Assembly (NCBI RefSeq): GCF_000159135.1
Contig: NZ_GG667519.1
Coordinates: 481,843-534,118, forward strand
Source: Corynebacterium striatum ATCC 6940
GTDB taxonomy: Bacteria > Actinomycetota > Actinomycetes > Mycobacteriales > Mycobacteriaceae
Direction: 5' to 3'
DNA length: 52,276 nt
Shown here: positions 51,995-52,276 of the stretch, in pieces
Numbering within the stretch: the stretch's first letter is position 1
How the letters are laid out: every line of letters starts with the position of its first letter
Program-made: the position numbers and the translations under genes
Notes under the pieces: model-generated
Database searches by the model: none
Told to the model about the DNA's origin: nothing
What the model saw: only the letters and a program-made list of their open reading frames with translations

Positions 51995-52276
51995 AATCCG
52001 AGTCGCTTCAAGAGTTAGGAGCTGAAGTTCCGAGCTAGCGAAGTCGCGATGATGTCTGAGAACTCAATAGTGTGCCAATGTACTTTTTACTACTTTGTGG
52101 TGATCGTGATTGTGCTGACCGGGCTAGGTGTTTGGTTGGTGTGGTGTGTGCCGGATCGGGCCTTTTGGGGCGCGATTGTAAATAATTAAGTTTATTTGTT
52201 TGGTATGCATTGAGATTGCGTGAATCATTTTTTGTGGTTTGACTGCCCCCTTTATTTTGCCCCGTCGGGTTGGGGG
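51995..52276 (+). other. rRNA operon leader (boxA-like antitermination region)
   Basis: No coding gene lies here. At 52053-52074 the sequence TGTCTGAGAACTCAATAGTG closely resembles the boxA-containing leader element found ahead of 16S rRNA genes in corynebacteria and mycobacteria. Downstream the sequence becomes GT-rich (about 52090-52160) and then AT-rich, as expected of a processed leader. No recognisable 16S start is reached before 52276. Confidence 0.75.

Noticed and set aside
1..52276. CRISPR array or cas genes
   Set aside because: No set of regularly spaced short repeats and no Cas-like protein is present; the only sizeable direct repeat is the two-copy 67-bp one.

Overview
The window is a high-GC actinobacterial chromosome segment, almost certainly Corynebacterium. 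Four things support this: the gene order DUF3107 / DUF3152 / TIGR02569 / adnA / adnB / RCK potassium channel / nudC / uvrD2, which matches the mycobacterial-corynebacterial core order; a UPF0182 protein next to a PPA1309-family gene; a tmRNA tag of actinobacterial type (AEKNSQRDYALAA); and DtxR-like iron boxes. The species cannot be fixed from this sequence alone.

Layout. 1-12430 is a rightward DNA-repair and housekeeping run: the AdnAB helicase-nuclease, a K+ channel, NADH pyrophosphatase and UvrD2, with several 4-16 nt overlaps. 12625-21047 is conserved actinobacterial core: a ThiF/cyclodehydratase-like protein, a YgjP-type metalloprotease, a DUF2342 protein, a Lon-like PDZ protease, a lipoprotein, a PPA1309 protein and a UPF0182 membrane protein. 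An initiator tRNA follows at 21202.

21.3-29.9 kb is an accessory, scarred region beginning just downstream of that tRNA. It holds a decayed IS110 transposase with an unusual 67-bp direct repeat at its end, an intact IrtA/IrtB-like iron-siderophore ABC pair behind a DtxR-like box, a deletion relic of gltS, a decayed IS3-type transposase, a GNAT-like gene, and a type IIG (MmeI-like) restriction-modification gene cut off just before its methyltransferase domain. Codon choice in the irt genes looks different from the core.

29.9-43 kb returns to core and metabolism: a GH13 enzyme, an AspT/SucE-type exporter, a secreted trypsin-like protease, tandem HisN/IMPase-like phosphatases, then prfB-ftsE-ftsX-smpB, a DUF488 gene, a serine/threonine-type permease, ssrA (tmRNA), a 43-residue membrane peptide gene coupled to a YihY protein, and a 3' relic of an ohr gene. 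SmpB and tmRNA, partners in trans-translation, lie about 2 kb apart.

43.1-47.7 kb looks like an aminobenzoyl-glutamate/peptide-use locus: an M20 peptidase divergent from an AbgT transporter (with an apparent N-terminal frameshift) and an AbgB-like hydrolase. Two inverted repeats that look like operators sit in the shared promoter region. 47.9-51.8 kb is a complete siderophore uptake operon (lipoprotein, two FecCD permeases, ATPase) behind two DtxR-like sites. The window ends in a strong promoter and boxA-like leader typical of an rRNA operon whose 16S gene lies beyond the edge.

I did not find a clearly new multi-gene system. The best leads are the decayed motor motifs of AdnA, the orphan nuclease half of the type IIG enzyme, the tRNA-linked scar region, the small ORF coupled to yihY, the abgT frameshift and the operator-like palindromes.
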